Below are positions 1 to 13,620 of a DNA stretch of 64,000 nt, one piece after another. Source of the DNA: Adiantum capillus-veneris (taxonomy: Eukaryota; Streptophyta; Polypodiopsida; Polypodiales; Pteridaceae); assembly GCA_014529385.2 (NCBI GenBank), contig CM043953.1, forward strand, positions 77,426,872 to 77,490,871, written 5' to 3'. Under the pieces are notes generated by a model that saw only the letters and a program-made list of their open reading frames with translations, did no database searches and was not told the origin of the DNA. The translations under genes and the position numbers were made by a program. How positions within the stretch are numbered: position 1 is the stretch's first letter; each line of letters begins with the position of its first letter.

Positions 1-1413
1 CTTCAATGGTAAAGAAGGGAGGCATAAACGGAAGGGAGCTACAACACTCCATCTTATCAACATTGGTTGCTCATAGAGGTTCTTGCAATGTGTATACATT
101 CCCCAAGAGTCAAGTCACCAAAGCTCTCAACACGCTTGCCTTTTAGATTTTGCCAAAACTTGCCACATGCATGTGCTTTCTCTTGCGCTAAAAGAAGTTG
201 TTTTTTGGCTTCCCACCTTCTCCTCTTTTTTTAAACAAGTGCTTTTTATGTGTGTGAATGTTCCAAGTAACCTTCCTTGTCTTTGCTTGCATCCAACCTT
301 AGCAAGTGTTTTCGGGCTTGACTACATTCCATGTCGAACCATTTCTTCTTGGTGCTACCCTTCTTAGATCTTTTGCAAGACATGTGTTTCACCGAAAAGC
401 ATTCCCTCGTACAAGAGCAAATTAACTCTTTGAAAACTTTCCACTTGCATTCTAATGTTGGGCTCTCTTGATGCTCTGTCATGCTTAACATTTGGTCCAC
501 CATATCAGCATATATAAGTGCTCGTTTGAAGTCTAGACGTAGGTACGAATGATTCACATCATGATTGGAGGCTACATGCTTGGGTCTTTTACCACACTTG
601 AGGTCAATACATAGCATCCTATGATCCGATTCCAGATTCCATTCACCAAGTGTAAAGCTTTGTATGCATTCTAGAGTGGCTTCCGAAAACAACATATAGC
701 CGATCACACTATCACCATTGTGCTTTCTACATGTAAAGTCATTGGTGCCTTGCCATAAAGATACACCATTTGCAATGAGCATTCCAGTACTATTGCACAT
801 ATGTAGAAGTGACTTTCCATAGTGATCCAATTCTTTTGCATCATTAGAATTTTGATTATACATCATCCATTCTTCTTGAGACATGCGGCATGTCAACTTG
901 TTGTGTGTCGTGTTGTAACATATTTGTGCGAGCATTCATGTCTCCAAAGACAATGACTTCACCTTGGTCCTTGTAATGAGAAATGTCTTCCTCTAGTTCA
1001 ACAAAGGGTTGATCTCTATCCATATCCAAGTGAGCATAAAAGTTGGAGTCATAGTGAGGAATGTAGCAACCAACCACAAACATGACTTGACCATTGGGTG
1101 GACTTATTTTCAGCCATAAGTAGCATTTATACTTATCTTCTTTGACAATGGAAACATCTTTCAAACCCTTTTTGATCATACATGCTATGCCTCCTTGGCC
1201 TCTACGTTGCTTTGCATTTTTTGTCCACATCAAAGAATGCACATCGTATTTGTCAAATCCAAGAATTCGTTGTGCATCATGCTCCCACGTTTCAACAAGA
1301 AGTATCACATCGGAATCATTGGTAAGCTCATCAATGCCAATTTCCGCATTCCATGGATAGCCGTTACAATTCCAAAAGCTTATTCGCAAGCGTGAGTTGG
1401 TCTCATAGATCAT
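1..1413 (-). pseudogene. LINE ORF2, N-terminal endonuclease part (frameshifted, runs off window)
   Basis: Read from 1413 leftward, the frame opens an apurinic-type endonuclease (EEP) domain that nicks target DNA in non-LTR retrotransposition. Visible motifs are SFWNCNG near residue 13, LLVETW, RRGQGGIA, CYIPHYDS and GDMNAR near residue 158. A frameshift at about 856-935 moves the remainder to another frame (935-246), which carries DSVIGYML and the SDHRMLCIDL motif that closes EEP domains. Below about 246 a third frame continues with a Lys/Arg-rich linker toward the reverse transcriptase, which would lie left of the window. The ATG overlaps the stop of ORF1 as ATGA. The product is not functional as read. 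Family assignment is firm; the LINE clade is not resolved. Confidence 0.85.
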
Positions 1414-2359
1414 GTGTCCCTATTTGTTGGGTGGACTTGCATCCTCCTCAAGTGATTTTCTTCTTGAGATGACACCTTAACCTTCTTTGTTCTTTCCTCA
1501 TATGCTTTGCGACGTACATTTTGTTGCATAAGAGTGCGATCCTCATATACATTACAACCCGTTCCTTTGAGGTAGATCCAACTATTTTCAAGGATGATCT
1601 TTCTCTTTACCTCATTAGCCATGGTACATACAATAGGTCTTTCTCCCGAGCGAGGGACTCCTTGTTTTCCAACTCGATGTGCACCATAAGCCATGATTCC
1701 AGACATGCCAAAGTGTGTAGCAAAAAACTCTTCAATAGCAACTGCAAGAGATTGGGGTGTTTCCATGCTTTCCTCCTTGAATCCACGAATAACGATGTTC
1801 TCTGAGCGTTTTTGCCGTTCTTGCAATTCTTGAGTGTCCACATTCTCTACATTCTTTGCTTGGACAACGGCTTGCGTGAAAGGAGATGTAGCAACCACAT
1901 TATCTTACATATATCAACCCATGATTTGGATGCATTTCTCATCTCACATACATCATGTCGTATTGTATCTATCGTTTCCTCTTTCAATACATGATCACTC
2001 TCAACTTTGCTCAAGCGCTCTTTCAATACATTCATGTCCACAAGAGAGTGCTTACATTCTTGAACTTCATTCTCAAGATGCACCAAGCGTATTGTTTTCA
2101 TTTCAAGAACCTTCTTGAGGTGCTCATTCTCCACAACAAGAACTCTTAAAGTACCATTCTCCATTGCAAGTGTGCGCAACTCTTCACCTTGCTTGTTGAC
2201 GGTTTCTTGTAATGAGATCAAGTAAGCCATGATCATTGCTTCCATTGTTGTAGACGATGTGGTTGGATTAGCATCCAAATTCCTTGGAGATTTTGCATCA
2301 TTCTCCATGGTGAGTGTAGATTTTCCACCCTTGAGAGTTTTGTCCGACATTGCCTTCAA
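1410..2359 (-). pseudogene. LINE ORF1, coiled coil plus RNA-binding-like domain (one frameshift)
   Basis: The first frame (2359-1847) starts with MKAMSDK and becomes a long leucine/glutamate-rich coiled coil, which in LINE ORF1 proteins drives multimerisation on element RNA. The second frame (1898-1410) begins in more coiled coil and then has QKRSENIVIRGFKEES, RVGK, RPIVCTMAN and NVYEDRT, in the order seen in L1-type ORF1p RNA-binding domains. The two frames overlap at 1847-1898, so a single frameshift splits one ORF of about 310 codons. It lies directly upstream of the endonuclease ORF and ends in an ATGA overlap with it, which supports assignment to the same element. Resemblance to transposase_22/L1 ORF1p is by motif order only. 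Confidence 0.7.
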
Positions 2360-2569
2360 GTCGGCAACAAAAATGCAAAGTTTTGACAGTTTTTTCAGTT
2401 CTGAGATGTTGTTACAGCAAAGCCTTCCATTGCTTAGAAAAATTCTGTTTTTACATCAATATGTAGAGGGCTTTGTGCTCTTTGATTGAAGCTATAGATC
2501 ACTTAAATTGGAGTTCAAATGAAGAAGTTATGATCAAAAGAGTGAACTGCTGTCTACTAGGTCAAAAAA
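2360..2569. other. Leader of the minus-strand LINE and unassigned sequence
   Basis: AT-rich sequence upstream of the LINE ORF1 start on the minus strand. It may include the LINE 5' UTR. I see no terminal motif that fixes the 5' end. Confidence 0.3.
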
Positions 2570-2571
2570 CG

Positions 2572-2635
2572 ACTGAGAGAGAGAGAGAATACCTCGTCTC
2601 TCTGTGCGCGCATGAAAAAGAGTGTGTGTGTGGTG

Positions 2636-2722
<87 letters not shown>
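2572..2722. repeat. Microsatellite cluster, GT/GA
   Basis: A short GA run is followed by a (GT)n tract at about 2636-2671 and a (GA)n tract at about 2673-2722. Any reading frame here gives only Arg-Glu, Ser-Leu, Thr-His or Val-Cys repeats and is not a gene. Confidence 0.95.
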
Positions 2723-2723
<1 letters not shown>

Positions 2724-2958
2724 GGAGCCACTACACAATGGTCATAATTTATAGCTCTAAAACAAAGAGTGTATACTTACCTTTTCAAACAGTTCATGTA
2801 AGTAAAGGATGTGCATAGGGATTGTTTCATGATGTATTCTCTAATATGGAACTTGAAGATCACGCTAACATTACTTGTAGCATCTACCACATCCTACGAT
2901 CTCACGATCAAAAAGATAAAAAATAATCTCACGATCGAAAAGTTGTGTATGACCCTTG

Positions 2959-2994
<36 letters not shown>

Positions 2995-3086
2995 ACATGT
3001 TCATGTCCCACTGGAGGCTCACCCAGCTCCCTCACATCACCTCCTCACCTCATGGTTGGCCTAAGGTCTTCCACATGCGCTAATCC

Positions 3087-3090
<4 letters not shown>
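2723..3090 (+). repeat. Repeat R1, copy a
   Basis: Unclassified interspersed repeat. It begins with cggagccactacacaatgg, runs through an AT-rich body ending in ttgtgtatgacccttgc, then a (GA)n tract (2961-2990), then a short segment with ccactggaggctcaccca. The same order recurs at 3311-3671 and 13906-14330, so the internal GA tract is part of the repeat. No coding potential seen. Confidence 0.85.
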
Positions 3091-4003
<913 letters not shown>

Positions 4004-4049
<46 letters not shown>

Positions 4050-4139
4050 GTCATTTAGTCCTTTTGCATTTCAGGTTTAGAGACGTTATATTTATTTGGA
4101 AAAATGATTTTTCTCGAACACAGATTGGACCTAAGCCTC

Positions 4140-4217
<78 letters not shown>
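4004..4217. repeat. CT microsatellites around a short conserved spacer
   Basis: (CT)n at 4004-4047 and 4139-4217 flank a spacer containing gtttagagacgttatattta. The spacer recurs at about 15214-15325, again followed by CT repeats and then by repeat R2. Confidence 0.9.
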
Positions 4218-4218
<1 letters not shown>

Positions 4219-4220
<2 letters not shown>

Positions 4221-4562
4221 ACAATCAAAACCTGCAGAAAAGCTTATAAGAGGAAACCTCAAGAGAGAAGCAGGTCACAATCCAGATGGAGCCTGTGCTG
4301 CAGGGCTTTGTAAAAGCTGAAAGCAGTCGCAAAAGCAAGATTAGGTAGCTGATTAGCGATAATCAGGTTCTTGCCATGGTTGTGTTATTGTGGCCATTGC
4401 TGGCGACGATGGTGATGGCTGGACAGCTAAATTAGAGAAGTCGCACGGACAGCGAACCTGGCCACTTCAATGATCACTTTTATGCGGGTTGGTGGCCTGA
4501 TCATGTCTGGCTAGCTGATGAAGGCCGCACCACCAACCTGATGCTTGATAACAATATAGGTA

Positions 4563-4563
<1 letters not shown>
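4219..4563 (+). repeat. Repeat R2, copy a
   Basis: About 345 bp starting gacaatcaaaacctgcag and ending near gatgcttgataacaat. It contains the palindrome CTGATTA-gcga-TAATCAG at about 4349-4366, preserved in all three copies (also 15343-15705 and 16549-16803). No protein-coding signal. It may be the tail or LTR of an unclassified element. Confidence 0.8.

Positions 4564-4565
<2 letters not shown>

Positions 4566-4643
<78 letters not shown>
4566..4643. repeat. CT microsatellite
   Basis: Nearly pure (CT)n of about 78 bp between repeat R2 and a LINE 3' fragment. Confidence 0.97.
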
Positions 4644-5529
<886 letters not shown>

Positions 5530-5530
5530 T

Positions 5531-5866
5531 ACCTCCCATTCTCTACGCTCCGAGACAGGACATTAGGGCAATGGCGAGGAGTCTCGTCGATGTTGCACCT
5601 TATGCCTTCGTCAAGTGCGAGAGACTGAATACCACACACTACTTGAGTGCTCAGATTTTGACCACATTAGGTCCTCTTTTCCCATATATTCAGCCATGAG
5701 CTCTCCCTACATACCTTCCTCTCCCAACCACGATGTGGACTCTCTATTGCGGTGCTCATTTCAGCCATTTTTGAGCATCGAGAGTCACTTATGACCTCCA
5801 CTCACACCACGTGACATGTTCATTTGGTCCCATAGGTCATATTTGACCTCCAAGCACGGTAATAGA
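5531..5866 (+). pseudogene. LINE 3' fragment, copy b
   Basis: About 335 bp matching the last codons of LINE ORF2 (CETGRWG region, then the HTLLEC region) and its 3' UTR. It ends in the hairpin AGGTCA-tatt-TGACCT (5834-5849) and ggtaatagaact, followed by a TA/TATC tract. First unit of the tandem array. Confidence 0.8.
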
Positions 5867-5898
5867 ACTATATATATATATCTATCTATCTATCTCGT

Positions 5899-6045
5899 TC
5901 GCTCGCAGGTGCCTCTTCATCTTCCAGCCAAAATCTATTTCCCAAGCCGGCTTCCCATTCACCAACCTCACTCACACACACACACAGAGGCCCGGCCCCT
6001 CCGCGCACAGGGCAGGTGAAGGCCGCCATCACTGTCAGCATGTAG

Positions 6046-6087
<42 letters not shown>

Positions 6088-6375
6088 GTGACTACTACCT
6101 GGCTCAGACAACAGCAACTCGGATAGCTCGACTCGGTTAGCAGCTCTCAGACGTACAGCAACAACTCAAACAGCATCTTTCGTTGACTCGTGATCTGCAC
6201 CAGCTCAGATAGCAGCTCGTCTGCAGAGCAGCTAGGCCACTAGCTCGCTTGCACTAGCTCGGACTCCACCTCCTTTGCACCACCTCGGACAGCAGCGCTC
6301 TCACTCTCTCTAAGTTGAGCAATGCGAGTGCAGCTATGCCGACTCGTCTGCATCATCTCGGATAGCAGTGCTCTC
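5899..6375 (+). repeat. Repeat R3, copy a
   Basis: GC-rich unit starting ggtgcctcttcatcttccag. It contains (AC)n, gcccggcccctccgcgcac and a (GA)n tract (6052-6084), followed by many short iterations of agctcggac/agcagct, ending gatagcagtgctctctc. No ORF is conserved between copies. Other copies: 6843-7318, 7513-7945, 15752-16250 and 16862-16988. Confidence 0.85.
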
Positions 6376-6391
6376 TCTCTCTCCTCTCTCT

Positions 6392-6466
<75 letters not shown>
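6368..6466. repeat. CT microsatellite
   Basis: (CT)n with three interruptions, closing the first unit of the tandem array. Confidence 0.95.
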
Positions 6467-6469
<3 letters not shown>

Positions 6470-6470
6470 T

Positions 6471-6812
6471 ACCTCCCATTCTCTACGCTGCGAGACAGGA
6501 CGTTGGGGCAATGGCGAGGAGTCTCGTCGATGTTGCACCTTATGCCTTCGTCAAGTGCGAGAGAGTGAATACCACACATTACTTGAGTGCTCAGCTTTTG
6601 ACCACATTAGGTCCTCTTTTCCCATATATTCAGCCATGAGCTCTCCCTACATACCTTCCTCTCCCAACCACGATGTGGACTCTCTATTGCGGTGCTCATT
6701 TCAGCCATTTTTGAGCATCGAGAGTCACTTATGACCTCCACTCACACCACATGACATGTTCATTTTGTCCCATAGGTCATATTTGACCTCCAAGCACGGT
6801 AATAGAACTATA
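6471..6812 (+). pseudogene. LINE 3' fragment, copy c
   Basis: Nearly identical to copy b, with the same LINE C-terminal codons and 3' UTR. The terminal hairpin AGGTCA/TGACCT is at 6774-6789, followed by ggtaatagaact and a (TA)n(TC)n tract. Confidence 0.8.
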
Positions 6813-6842
6813 TATATATATATCTATCTCTCTCTCTCGTTC

Positions 6843-7426
<584 letters not shown>

Positions 7427-7428
7427 TT

Positions 7429-7563
7429 ACCTCCCATTCTCTACACTATGAGGCAGGACGTTGGGGCAATGGCGAGGAGTCTCGTCGATGTTGCACCTTA
7501 TGCCTTCGTCAAGGGCGGGTGGAGGCCGCCATCACTGCCAGCATGTAGGATGAGGGGGGGGGG

Positions 7564-7652
<89 letters not shown>

Positions 7653-7939
7653 CAGAAGTGTGACTACTACCTGGCTCAGACAACAGCAGCTCGGATAGCT
7701 CGACTCGGTTAGCAGCTCTCGGACGTACAACAACAACTCAAACAGCAGCTTTCGTTGACTCGTGATCTGCACCAGCTCAGATAGCAGCTCGTCTGTAGTA
7801 GCTATGCCACTAGCTCGCTTGCACTAGCTCGGACACCACCTCCTTTGCACCACCTCGGACAACAGCTCTCTCTCTCTCTCTCTAAGTTCAGCAACGCGAG
7901 TGCAGCTATGCCGACTCGTCTGCATCAGCTCGGATAGCA

Positions 7940-7945
<6 letters not shown>
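7429..7945 (+). repeat. Truncated LINE tail fused to R3, third array unit
   Basis: Only about 85 bp of LINE C-terminal sequence remains (7429-7513) before it jumps into the middle of R3 at ggtggaggccgccatcactg. A run of 12-13 G (from 7555) and a 77-bp GA tract (7567-7643) sit at the R3 internal microsatellite position. The R3 remainder follows to 7945. Confidence 0.8.
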
Positions 7946-8028
<83 letters not shown>

Positions 8029-8175
8029 GTACTGCGGCAACGGTTGCCTCCACCCTTGCCTCTTCACCTCGTGATGGCCTTGCGTCGCGACCCATCAGCT
8101 CCCCCCCCCCCGACGGCTCTCCGGCAAGCCCGTCGGATGCATTCTTTTTGTGCCACATGCAGAGCCTGAAAAAGG
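7943..8175 (+). repeat. CT tract and terminal segment of the R3 unit
   Basis: (CT)n to about 8025, then a GC-rich segment containing gcggcaacggttgcctcc and a C10 run. The same terminal segment recurs at about 16274-16450, again after CT repeats. In both copies similarity stops just after ctgaaaaagg. Here the break abuts the Helitron helicase, which marks the repeat boundary. Confidence 0.8.
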
Positions 8176-9280
8176 CTACCTTTACATGCAACTGATAGAA
8201 TTTTCCTAAAGTCACTTCCAAGCAAAACTACCTTTCCACCAAACAGACTGTCTATTTGTAAAACATCTCTGAGTTTCCTATCTACACCCTCAAAAGCATG
8301 GCGATGAGTCATGAATGCTTCATCCCATATTATCAAAGCTACTCTCCTCAACAATTCTGCAAGTTGGCTATTCACTTTTATATTGCATGTTGACTCAGAA
8401 TTTAATTCTAGAGGAATCTTATACCTCGAATGTGCAATTCTTCCATTGTTAAGGAGCAAAGCTGCAATACCAGATGATGCACATGCCAACCCTACCTTAC
8501 ATTCACCTCGAAGCGTGCAAGCAATGCATTATAAACATAGGTTTTTCCAGACCCCCCCAGACCATCTAGAAAGAAGACACCCCCTCCATTTTGCTCAACT
8601 GCTTATAGCATACAATTGTAAGCATCACGCTGGCCATTGTTTAGAGACCTTTCCATTTGTTTTTCCATACTACATTGTTCGGTAGTATCATACATGGTCT
8701 CTTCTGCTAATACACTACTCCTACTTAAAGACATAAAACTTTGATCAATTGGAGGCATCCCGGGATAGTCAAAGAGCCTCTTAACATATTGTTGTAGCAA
8801 AGAATGCAGATTACAAAGTGCCCGACTTTTAGCAACTTCTTGTCAAACTCTTGCATCAAGAACACGCATGTTTAAAGCATATGCATAGTCTTTAGAAAGC
8901 TCAATAGAAAACCTATCCCACAATGTCCCTAGACATAATGGCTCACAATATACCCATATAATAGCATACAATTGGCGCAATTGCAATCCAGTTTGAAAAG
9001 AAGAGGCTTCTTCCAAGCATGTGATCCTCTCCTCGTCACTTTGCAATAACACTCTAGCATTGCAAGCCTCTTTGAATGTAGCATAAATGTGTCCTTCATA
9101 TGTTCTCAAGTCATCATAACACTTGCATCCCTTACATATGGTTAGCAAAATCCGTAAATAGTCAACATCTCCGGCAGTGGGGACAATGTTGTACATTCTT
9201 CCAACGGTATCTCCAAAATTGTCTTTGTGTCCATTGTTTTTTAGTCTTGTTCCAAACCCACATAATAGGAAAGTCAGCAT
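8176..9280 (-). pseudogene. Helitron PIF1-like helicase region, truncated
   Basis: Fragment 9280-8843 covers the linker before the helicase (YLRILLTICKGCKCYDDLRTY). Fragment 8800-8603 ends in LNNGQRDAYNCML, the usual entry to the helicase. A short unlisted frame at about 8580-8540 gives GVFFLDGLGGSGKT, an intact Walker A. After a frameshift and stop comes CASSGIAALLL, then the Walker B region LIIWDEAFM with WDEA, and GSDFRKILSV where families have GDFRQ. Coding similarity stops at about 8176, so motifs IV-VI are missing. In active elements the helicase would unwind DNA during rolling-circle transfer. Confidence 0.85.
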
Positions 9281-9389
9281 ATGTTAGCATATGGGCCTCA
9301 TGATGATTTTGGTTTACAACAAACCACTCACTAAGTGTTGTCTTCTTAACTTTGTTGTTATTTACTTACTCTGCCAAATCATCTGAATC

Positions 9390-11803
9390 TCAAAAATTCA
9401 TAGTATTTTGATTGGCAAGATGAACTTGCAATCTTTGGATATCAGGCTTCTCTTCATGCATGTCAAAACGATAAATTTGCCAAATAGCTTCAGATGCAGA
9501 AACAGATCGTGCATCAAGATAGCTCTTAATTTCGTCAAAAGCACCTTCATGATCACGGAGCACCACAGTGACTCGATCATGGCCCTTATATACATACTTG
9601 TACAAATACTTTACAACAGAAATGGTTGACCAAACCTCAACCTTGATGTGTGCTTTATATCTCAATGATAAAAATGGGTTGTATGGAACAACCCATCTAT
9701 TGTCTAGCTTGCAATCTCTTAATTGAACAAAACTTCCATTATCTCGTCTCATATACGTAGGATATCCACTTTCATCCACATTTGTAGACAGTGCAAATTT
9801 TGCGTGGATATTTAAACTTACATTTTCCATCAACCATACATGGAGCATTTGAATTCAAGGGACCACATGGTCCATGAATATTGCATAAACTAATCACACT
9901 ATGCAACTCTGAAAATAGCTCTTTGTCTGGGAGCTCAGCGCACACCAACTTATTATAGTGGGATGCTTCCATTGATTTGTACTGATATGCTAAAATCAAC
10001 AATATATGTGCACGTGGAAGACCTCGCTTTTGAAACTCGATCACACATACATGACCTACAACATCTCCAAAGACAACCTTTTTTATAAGCAAATGCATCA
10101 TGTCTTTAAAATTTTGATAGAACGTGCAGTTAGATCCGGACGGTCTACAGCACTTTGTCCTGGTAGCAATGCTTCTTCTATTTCTATCCATCATGGATTA
10201 CATGTAAAGGTTATAAAGAGATCAGGCTTTCCCCTCTTACGAACATTTTCCATGGCATCTTGGTACAATTGGCACATGTATCTTGGCCCTCTAGTGAAAG
10301 AAGAGGGCAAGACAATTCTACGCCCAGCAGTTTGTCCCAAAATAGCATCGATACCATTCCTAGCCTAGATCATATCAGCCAAGCCATTATAGACCTCAGC
10401 ACGGAGTGTCCTCTGATTATTTCTTAGCCACAACAAATGTGAGTCCTCCATGGAACTATATGCATCCACAATATATTGCTGGAGCAATCTTTCACCCCGT
10501 AAGAGACACTCAGTGGTGTCATTTCTTATTTGTATACGAAAACTATAGTATTGTTTTTGTGTAATTTTCTGTCTGGATCCGCTTTGTAGTGAAGGATACC
10601 ATCCATCTTCTCCCATTGGAAACAAAAGAACATACATAAGAGGCATGTATGATCGATGCAAATTAGAAACTCTTTTTAACCCTCCTTCTCGAAGATTTAA
10701 TACTATGTCACGATGCCCTATAGTTCTCTCATCGCCTTGCCTAGGCAATATAGCAGCAACTTCACCACCATGGGGAGCAAGATATTGCCACCCATTAGAG
10801 CGAGATTCAGTTATCACCATCTTAATCTCTAAAACAACATATCCATTAACCATAGCACCTGCAGTGCGAAGTGCATGAGCATAAGGATTCACCCTATGCA
10901 TCATTTCTTGTAAAGTTTGTAATACTTCAATGTCCAAGTGTGGAACATGATGCAATCTATTTTATAGCTCATGCTCCGTGTCAGAAAAATACAACCGTGC
11001 AAATCGAGGAACTTCACTACGTCCTTCAATTGGCATTAAAGGACCAATATTGTGATATATACAACCATGTGCCTTGAACGTGTAAACTCCTCTTCCTCGG
11101 GACATGTTTTCATCAATGTGAGCACCCAAAGAGGCAAATGCAAGTGAATTATTGTTTCCGCGAATATTATTTAAGAAATTCTTGCCTCTTCATGTAGAGG
11201 ATTGCATCAAATCTTTCAGTTATGGGGGTGGCTCACTCAAAGGCAGCAAATGAATCTTGCCATCCAAACAACAATACTTTCCTACAAAATTACGAATACT
11301 TCTTCCTTCAACCTTCCATACTACAGCTCCACAAGTGGAACATTCAAAGTCTAAGCAACGTAAGTTGTGTATCAAACACTTTCCAAACAGAAGTGGTGCC
11401 ATGGAAGGATTTTTCAAGATGGGAGTAGATGCATAGTTAGAGCAAATTGACAAACAATGTCTTGCCACCTTTGTATAGTCTCCCTATTCAAACACGACTG
11501 GGGGCTCTATGCACATTTGCTCTAAATTACTTTGATGGTCTTCAACATGAATATCCGGGGAATATCCATACACTCATGATCTGGACCTTGGCCAACAATG
11601 GGTGGCTCAGGTCTCTCATAACACTCTCTTTCATATCTTTCATAAGAAATATGTGGATGTAACCCTAAGCCCCTCAATGCCTTGTTGTACAAAGAGTTCC
11701 TAGCTCTATTCCTTGCTATTTCACGCCTAGCTCTTTGAGATTGAGCAAGATGTCTAATACGCCTTGCATGCCCTAGGGACAACATTCGCGGTCCTGACAC
11801 CAT
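9390..11803 (-). pseudogene. Helitron Rep (HUH nuclease) region
   Basis: The rightmost fragment (11803-11522) is Arg-rich. The next (11468-11220) has CSTCGAVVW, then CC and LDGKIHLLPL, matching the cysteine-rich N terminus of plant Helitron proteins. Fragment 10955-10365 is the Helitron_like_N region (RTAGAMVNGY, PRQGDERT, LLFPMGEDGW). Fragment 10194-9772 holds the Rep motif EFQKRGLPRAHILLIL; families normally have HAH here, so the first HUH histidine is replaced by Arg. Fragment 9848-9390 carries YNPFLSLRYKAHIKVEV and KYLYKYVYKGHDR, the two-tyrosine motif. Several frameshifts make it inactive. Identification is strong because of the motif order. Confidence 0.85.
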
Positions 11804-11828
11804 TTGCTATGAGACTTCAATTATTAAT

Positions 11829-12158
11829 GTGTGTGTGTGTGTGTGTGTGTGAGTGAGAGAGAGAGAGAGAGAGAGATTCACCATAATCCTAGTCTACATA
11901 CATGCATGTAATATCACATGTGTAGAGGTCAATACACCATAACGTGTCTTTGGTGTTTGACATGTGTATAAGTAAGTATGCACATGCGTTTCAGTTATCA
12001 GTTATCTTTTTTAAATTGAAAAACTCTAAAAACTTACATAAAGCAAAGTTCCCATTTTCTCATTGCATAGCAATGTTTTACATATATCATAAGCGATTTG
12101 CACTTTGTTCACATGCATTGTAACCAACACGATAATAATTGAAGTTCCATAGCAGATG

Positions 12159-12206
<48 letters not shown>

Positions 12207-12440
12207 TACCATAATCCTAGTTTACATACATGCATGTGCTATCATGTGTGTAGCTAGAGGAAAATACACCATAATGTGTCTTTGGTGTTTAACATTTTAG
12301 ATATCTTTTTTAGATTGAAAACTCTAAAAAATTACATAAAGCAAAGTTCCCATTTTCTCATTGCATACCAATGTTTTACATATATCATAAGCAATTTGTA
12401 CTTCGCTCACGTGCATTGTAACCAACACGATTGTTTGGTT
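11829..12440. repeat. Tandem duplication of ~328 bp with GA tracts
   Basis: accataatcctagt occurs at about 11880 and 12208. About 230-260 bp after each match closely (acataaagcaaagttcccat, ttgtaaccaacacgat). (GT)n/(GA)n tracts (11829-11878, 12159-12206) precede both copies. No coding signal. Confidence 0.8.
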
Positions 12441-12488
12441 TTGGAAAATTGTGTTTAACCATTGCATTCAATTTATTGGAAGTGGCTT

Positions 12489-13187
12489 GAATCTCTGAAA
12501 CTCGAGAACCTTGTAGCCTTGTCAAGGGGCACCCAATTTACTTGAAGCAACTAGAATCTCTGAAACTGCAGAACCTTGTAAATGTGTCAAGGCACCCAAT
12601 TTATTTGAAGCGGCTCGAATCTCTGAAACACCAGAACCTTGTAGCTTTGTCAAGGCACCCAATTTGTTCACAGTGCTCCTTAAAGTGGGCACAATTTCAC
12701 GCAGGGCATGATCTTGGTCATTGCGTTGGCCCCCAAGAACTCCCAAGAGCTCTATGCGAAAATTCCCAAGAAACTCCAAGGCTTGCTGCTGGCTCACCTC
12801 AATCCGAGCTATGGCTCTCTGTAACTGCAATTGATTTTCCAAGATCTTTGATTGGGTCTCTTTCATTTCATCAGGCAACTTCCATGCAAGTCCACCCTTA
12901 ACATGAGCACTGGAGCCAAGTGTTTGGAGCATCTCCACATTGCTCAGCTGAGTTGTCTCCACCCGATCACACGCAGACTTGATTTCTCCAAGAGATTCAA
13001 GAACTTGCCTCTTGGTTAGCCCACCCAATGTTCTAGCTAGCCTCTTTGCACCACGCACGCTATGAATAGGAAGAGGTGTCACAATCTCTTCATCATCATT
13101 GGTTGAAGTATATACTTCTATGCGGGAGGAGCTTGCACCGTTGGTTGTAGTTGCAAGAGGTACAAGTGTAGTTCAAGTTAGGTCCAT
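12489..13187 (-). pseudogene. Unidentified protein with C-terminal 21-residue repeats
   Basis: The clear frame runs from 13082 (MTPLPIHSVRG) to 12522. The same frame stays open upstream to LVPLATTTNGASSS, with a possible ATG at 13187 separated by one in-frame TGA (13175-13173). The middle is Gln/Leu-rich and predicted helical. The end has repeats of LGALTxLQGSxVSEIxxAS; at DNA level gaatctctgaaac recurs at 12489, 12554 and 12617 (65 and 63 bp). The first DNA unit has 2 extra bases, which shifts the frame at the C terminus. I do not recognise the family. It could be a decayed host gene or a transposon accessory ORF. Confidence 0.4.
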
Positions 13188-13264
13188 TTTACTACACATA
13201 GATACACATGGAAGAAAAAGAAAATAAATTGAGAAACCATTGTCTCAATCGTCTCTATAGACAA

Positions 13265-13313
<49 letters not shown>

Positions 13314-13534
13314 GAAGATGTGTTGGTTTATTGGCTGAAGTTTCTCAACTTGCATGCATAGGAGACAATGATAATTTGTAATGTGGTCCTCTCTAACAAT
13401 CACTCTCAAGCTCTCACCAATCTCTTCAATTGGAGACCCTATGATTGGCAACAAAGGGCTTTCTATTTCAAAAGGGGGCTCATTTATATTATTACTATTC
13501 ACTCTCTATATATGGCTCCTTGGTCTTTGTCGGG

Positions 13535-13565
<31 letters not shown>

Positions 13566-13620
13566 TACAAATGACCTATCAACCACTTACTTCACCTACA
13601 ATAATTTATGATTCCATAAG
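13188..13620. other. Unassigned sequence with two GA tracts
   Basis: GA tracts at about 13271-13310 and 13535-13561. A minus-strand frame 13502-13310 (starting MNSNNINEPPFEIE) is free of simple repeats for about 62 codons and might be an upstream exon of the neighbouring repeat protein. Evidence for that is weak. Confidence 0.25.

Larger units (their letters stand above)
8176..11803 (-). mobile_element. Helitron (rolling-circle transposon), decayed and truncated
   Basis: One Rep-helicase coding region read right to left in at least seven frame fragments. The order is an N-terminal zinc-finger-like part, a Helitron_like_N region, the Rep nuclease, and then a PIF1-type helicase cut off by repeat R3 at 8176. 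Helitrons end in TC...CTRR without target duplications. I could not fix either terminus, so the limits given are those of recognisable coding sequence. Confidence 0.85.

Noticed and set aside
4515-4560. CTGATGA core like a hammerhead ribozyme in repeat R2 (also near 15634 and 16735)
   Set aside because: No following stem-GAAA and no NUH cleavage site at the right place. I also looked in the GIY-YIG repeats, where Penelope-like elements may carry hammerheads, and found no CTGATGA...GAAA core.
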